Positions 5,318-6,206 of a DNA stretch of 6,206 nt are shown piece after piece. The notes under the pieces are model-generated. The model did not search any database. It had not been told where the DNA came from and saw only the letters and a program-made list of their open reading frames with translations. The DNA lies in assembly GCA_017537495.1 (NCBI GenBank), contig JAFYKS010000115.1:1-6206 (forward strand), in the 5' to 3' direction. The stretch comes from Bacillota bacterium. Its GTDB lineage: Bacteria; Bacillota; Clostridia; Peptostreptococcales; Anaerovoracaceae. The position numbers and the translations under genes are program-made. Positions within the stretch are counted from its first letter, which is position 1. Each line of letters opens with the position of its first letter.

Positions 5318-6206
5318 TTAATAGAATTTCATGGTCCGGCGTCCGTCCAGCACTTCCTGCTGGATCCGGCTGATTTCCGGCACGTCAAAATATTTCTGCA
5401 GCAGCCGTCCGGTTCCGTAATCGGCTTTCCGCACCAGAACAACCGGTGTATTGGTTTCCTCCGCACTGAAGCCTTCGAAAGAAGTCAGCGGCACAGCCCC
5501 CAGACCCAGCTTTTCTGCATCTGTATTCCAGCCTACGCCGCGGAACACCGTGCAGTCGATTCGCCCGCTCCGGACGATATCCTCGAACCCGATGAACGGG
5601 AACTCCACGATTTCCACGTTTTTTCCTTGGCAAAGCTTCTCCGTCAGAACTTTCTGGTCCATGCACACAGGGTCAACCCCCACACGCATGCCGTCTTCAA
5701 TCTCCTGTTTCTCAGGATTCATGAAGTAGAGCATATATTCCTGACAGTACTGGGATCCGGTCAGTTCCGCACAGATTTCCAGTTCGTCACTTTCCGCCAT
5801 GTGAATCTTAGCTGCACTCTTTGAGAGAATCATGAAATCGTAAACGCCCTTCTTCAAAGCATCCACACGCTTTACCGAACCGCTCATATAGGCGAAGGAA
5901 AATTCAATGGGTGCCTTCCCCAGAACCTCACAGACTGCCGTCGCCAGGCTGGTAAAGTGCGGTGTCATGGGAATCGGCATGCTGCCGGTAATGGTGCCCC
6001 AACCGGTATGGCCGAAAAGTTTTGCTTCGTCTTTGGATGTCAGATAGGTTCCCAGTACACCTCGTTTTTCCATGGTGATGCTGCCGTCCTCCGTCAAAAC
6101 TTCCAGTGCATTCTGCACGATTCCCCGGGAAACATCAAAGGTTTCTGTATACTCATTGATTGTCGGAATCTTCTCTCCGATATCTGTAAGGAAGAGGTCT
6201 CTGGCC
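5318..6206 (-). CDS. yhfZ: YhfZ-type GntR-like transcriptional regulator (N-terminus cut by window edge)
   Basis: The open frame continues without a stop to the right edge, giving 295 visible residues against about 300 in E. coli YhfZ, so only a few N-terminal residues are missing. The first visible part, from ARDLFLTDIGEKIPTINEY, then DVSRGIVQNALEVLTEDGS and MEKRGVLGTYL, is a winged helix-turn-helix of GntR-like layout with the recognition helix around SRGIVQNALEVL. The remainder, from about GHTGWGTITGSMPIPMTPHF onward, matches the YhfZ C-terminal domain, which resembles a periplasmic-binding-protein-type ligand fold (GSVKRVDALKKGVYDFMILS, then SGRIDCTVFRGV). It is a cytoplasmic DNA-binding sensor that probably controls the kinase-redox genes just downstream. 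A GTG at 6118-6116 could be mistaken for the start, but it encodes Val inside the helix-turn-helix. Unlike the neighbours, it uses TCA codons, in line with low expression. The family is clear; the ligand is unknown. Confidence 0.87.
   Translation of the reverse strand, partial: ARDLFLTDIGEKIPTINEYTETFDVSRGIVQNALEVLTEDGSITMEKRGVLGTYLTSKDEAKLFGHTGWGTITGSMPIPMTPHFTSLATAVCEVLGKAPIEFSFAYMSGSVKRVDALKKGVYDFMILSKSAAKIHMAESDELEICAELTGSQYCQEYMLYFMNPEKQEIEDGMRVGVDPVCMDQKVLTEKLCQGKNVEIVEFPFIGFEDIVRSGRIDCTVFRGVGWNTDAEKLGLGAVPLTSFEGFSAEETNTPVVLVRKADYGTGRLLQKYFDVPEISRIQQEVLDGRRTMKFY

Noticed and set aside
6116..6118. GTG as start of the regulator
   Set aside because: The frame stays open upstream to the window edge and the upstream residues complete a helix-turn-helix, so this GTG encodes an internal Val.

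Overview
The window is one co-directional block of six genes, all on the minus strand, so transcription runs from right (6206) to left (1). The style suggests an anaerobic Firmicute of the class Clostridia: strong GGAGG-type ribosome sites, tight gene packing, roughly balanced base composition, and a DUF1667 protein next to GlpA/GlpB-like flavoproteins, a neighbourhood familiar from Clostridia. I cannot name a genus. No rRNA, tRNA, CRISPR array, transposon or phage gene is visible.

In transcription order: (1) 6206-5318, a YhfZ-type transcriptional regulator missing only its first few residues; (2) 5317-5255, a short AT-rich intergenic leader; (3) 5254-3689, an FGGY-family carbohydrate/polyol kinase with glycerol-kinase-like features; (4) 3658-1895, a GlpA-like FAD-dependent dehydrogenase with a C-terminal [2Fe-2S] BFD domain and an unusual N-terminal BON-like domain; (5) 1895-639, a GlpB-position pyridine-nucleotide-disulphide-type flavoprotein; (6) 637-275, a DUF1667 protein with a four-cysteine Fe-S-type motif; (7) 274-191, an intergenic stretch with a very GC-rich hairpin and a strong ribosome site; (8) 190-1, the start of a GlcD-like FAD-binding oxidoreductase that runs off the window.

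Working model (inference): the kinase phosphorylates a polyol or similar small alcohol. The GlpA-like subunit oxidises the phosphorylated product, and electrons pass through its [2Fe-2S] site, the second flavoprotein and the DUF1667 subunit to an unknown acceptor. No GlpC-type membrane anchor is visible among these genes, although the operon may continue past position 1; the BON-like domain could be an alternative membrane or partner contact. The GlcD-like enzyme may oxidise a related 2-hydroxyacid. The YhfZ-type regulator, with a ligand-binding C-terminal half, probably senses the substrate or an intermediate. Glycerol is the default guess, but divergent kinase positions and the regulator type leave another substrate open.

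The structural genes almost completely avoid TTA, CTA and TCA codons, which points to high expression and explains the long antisense open frames. The regulator does use TCA.
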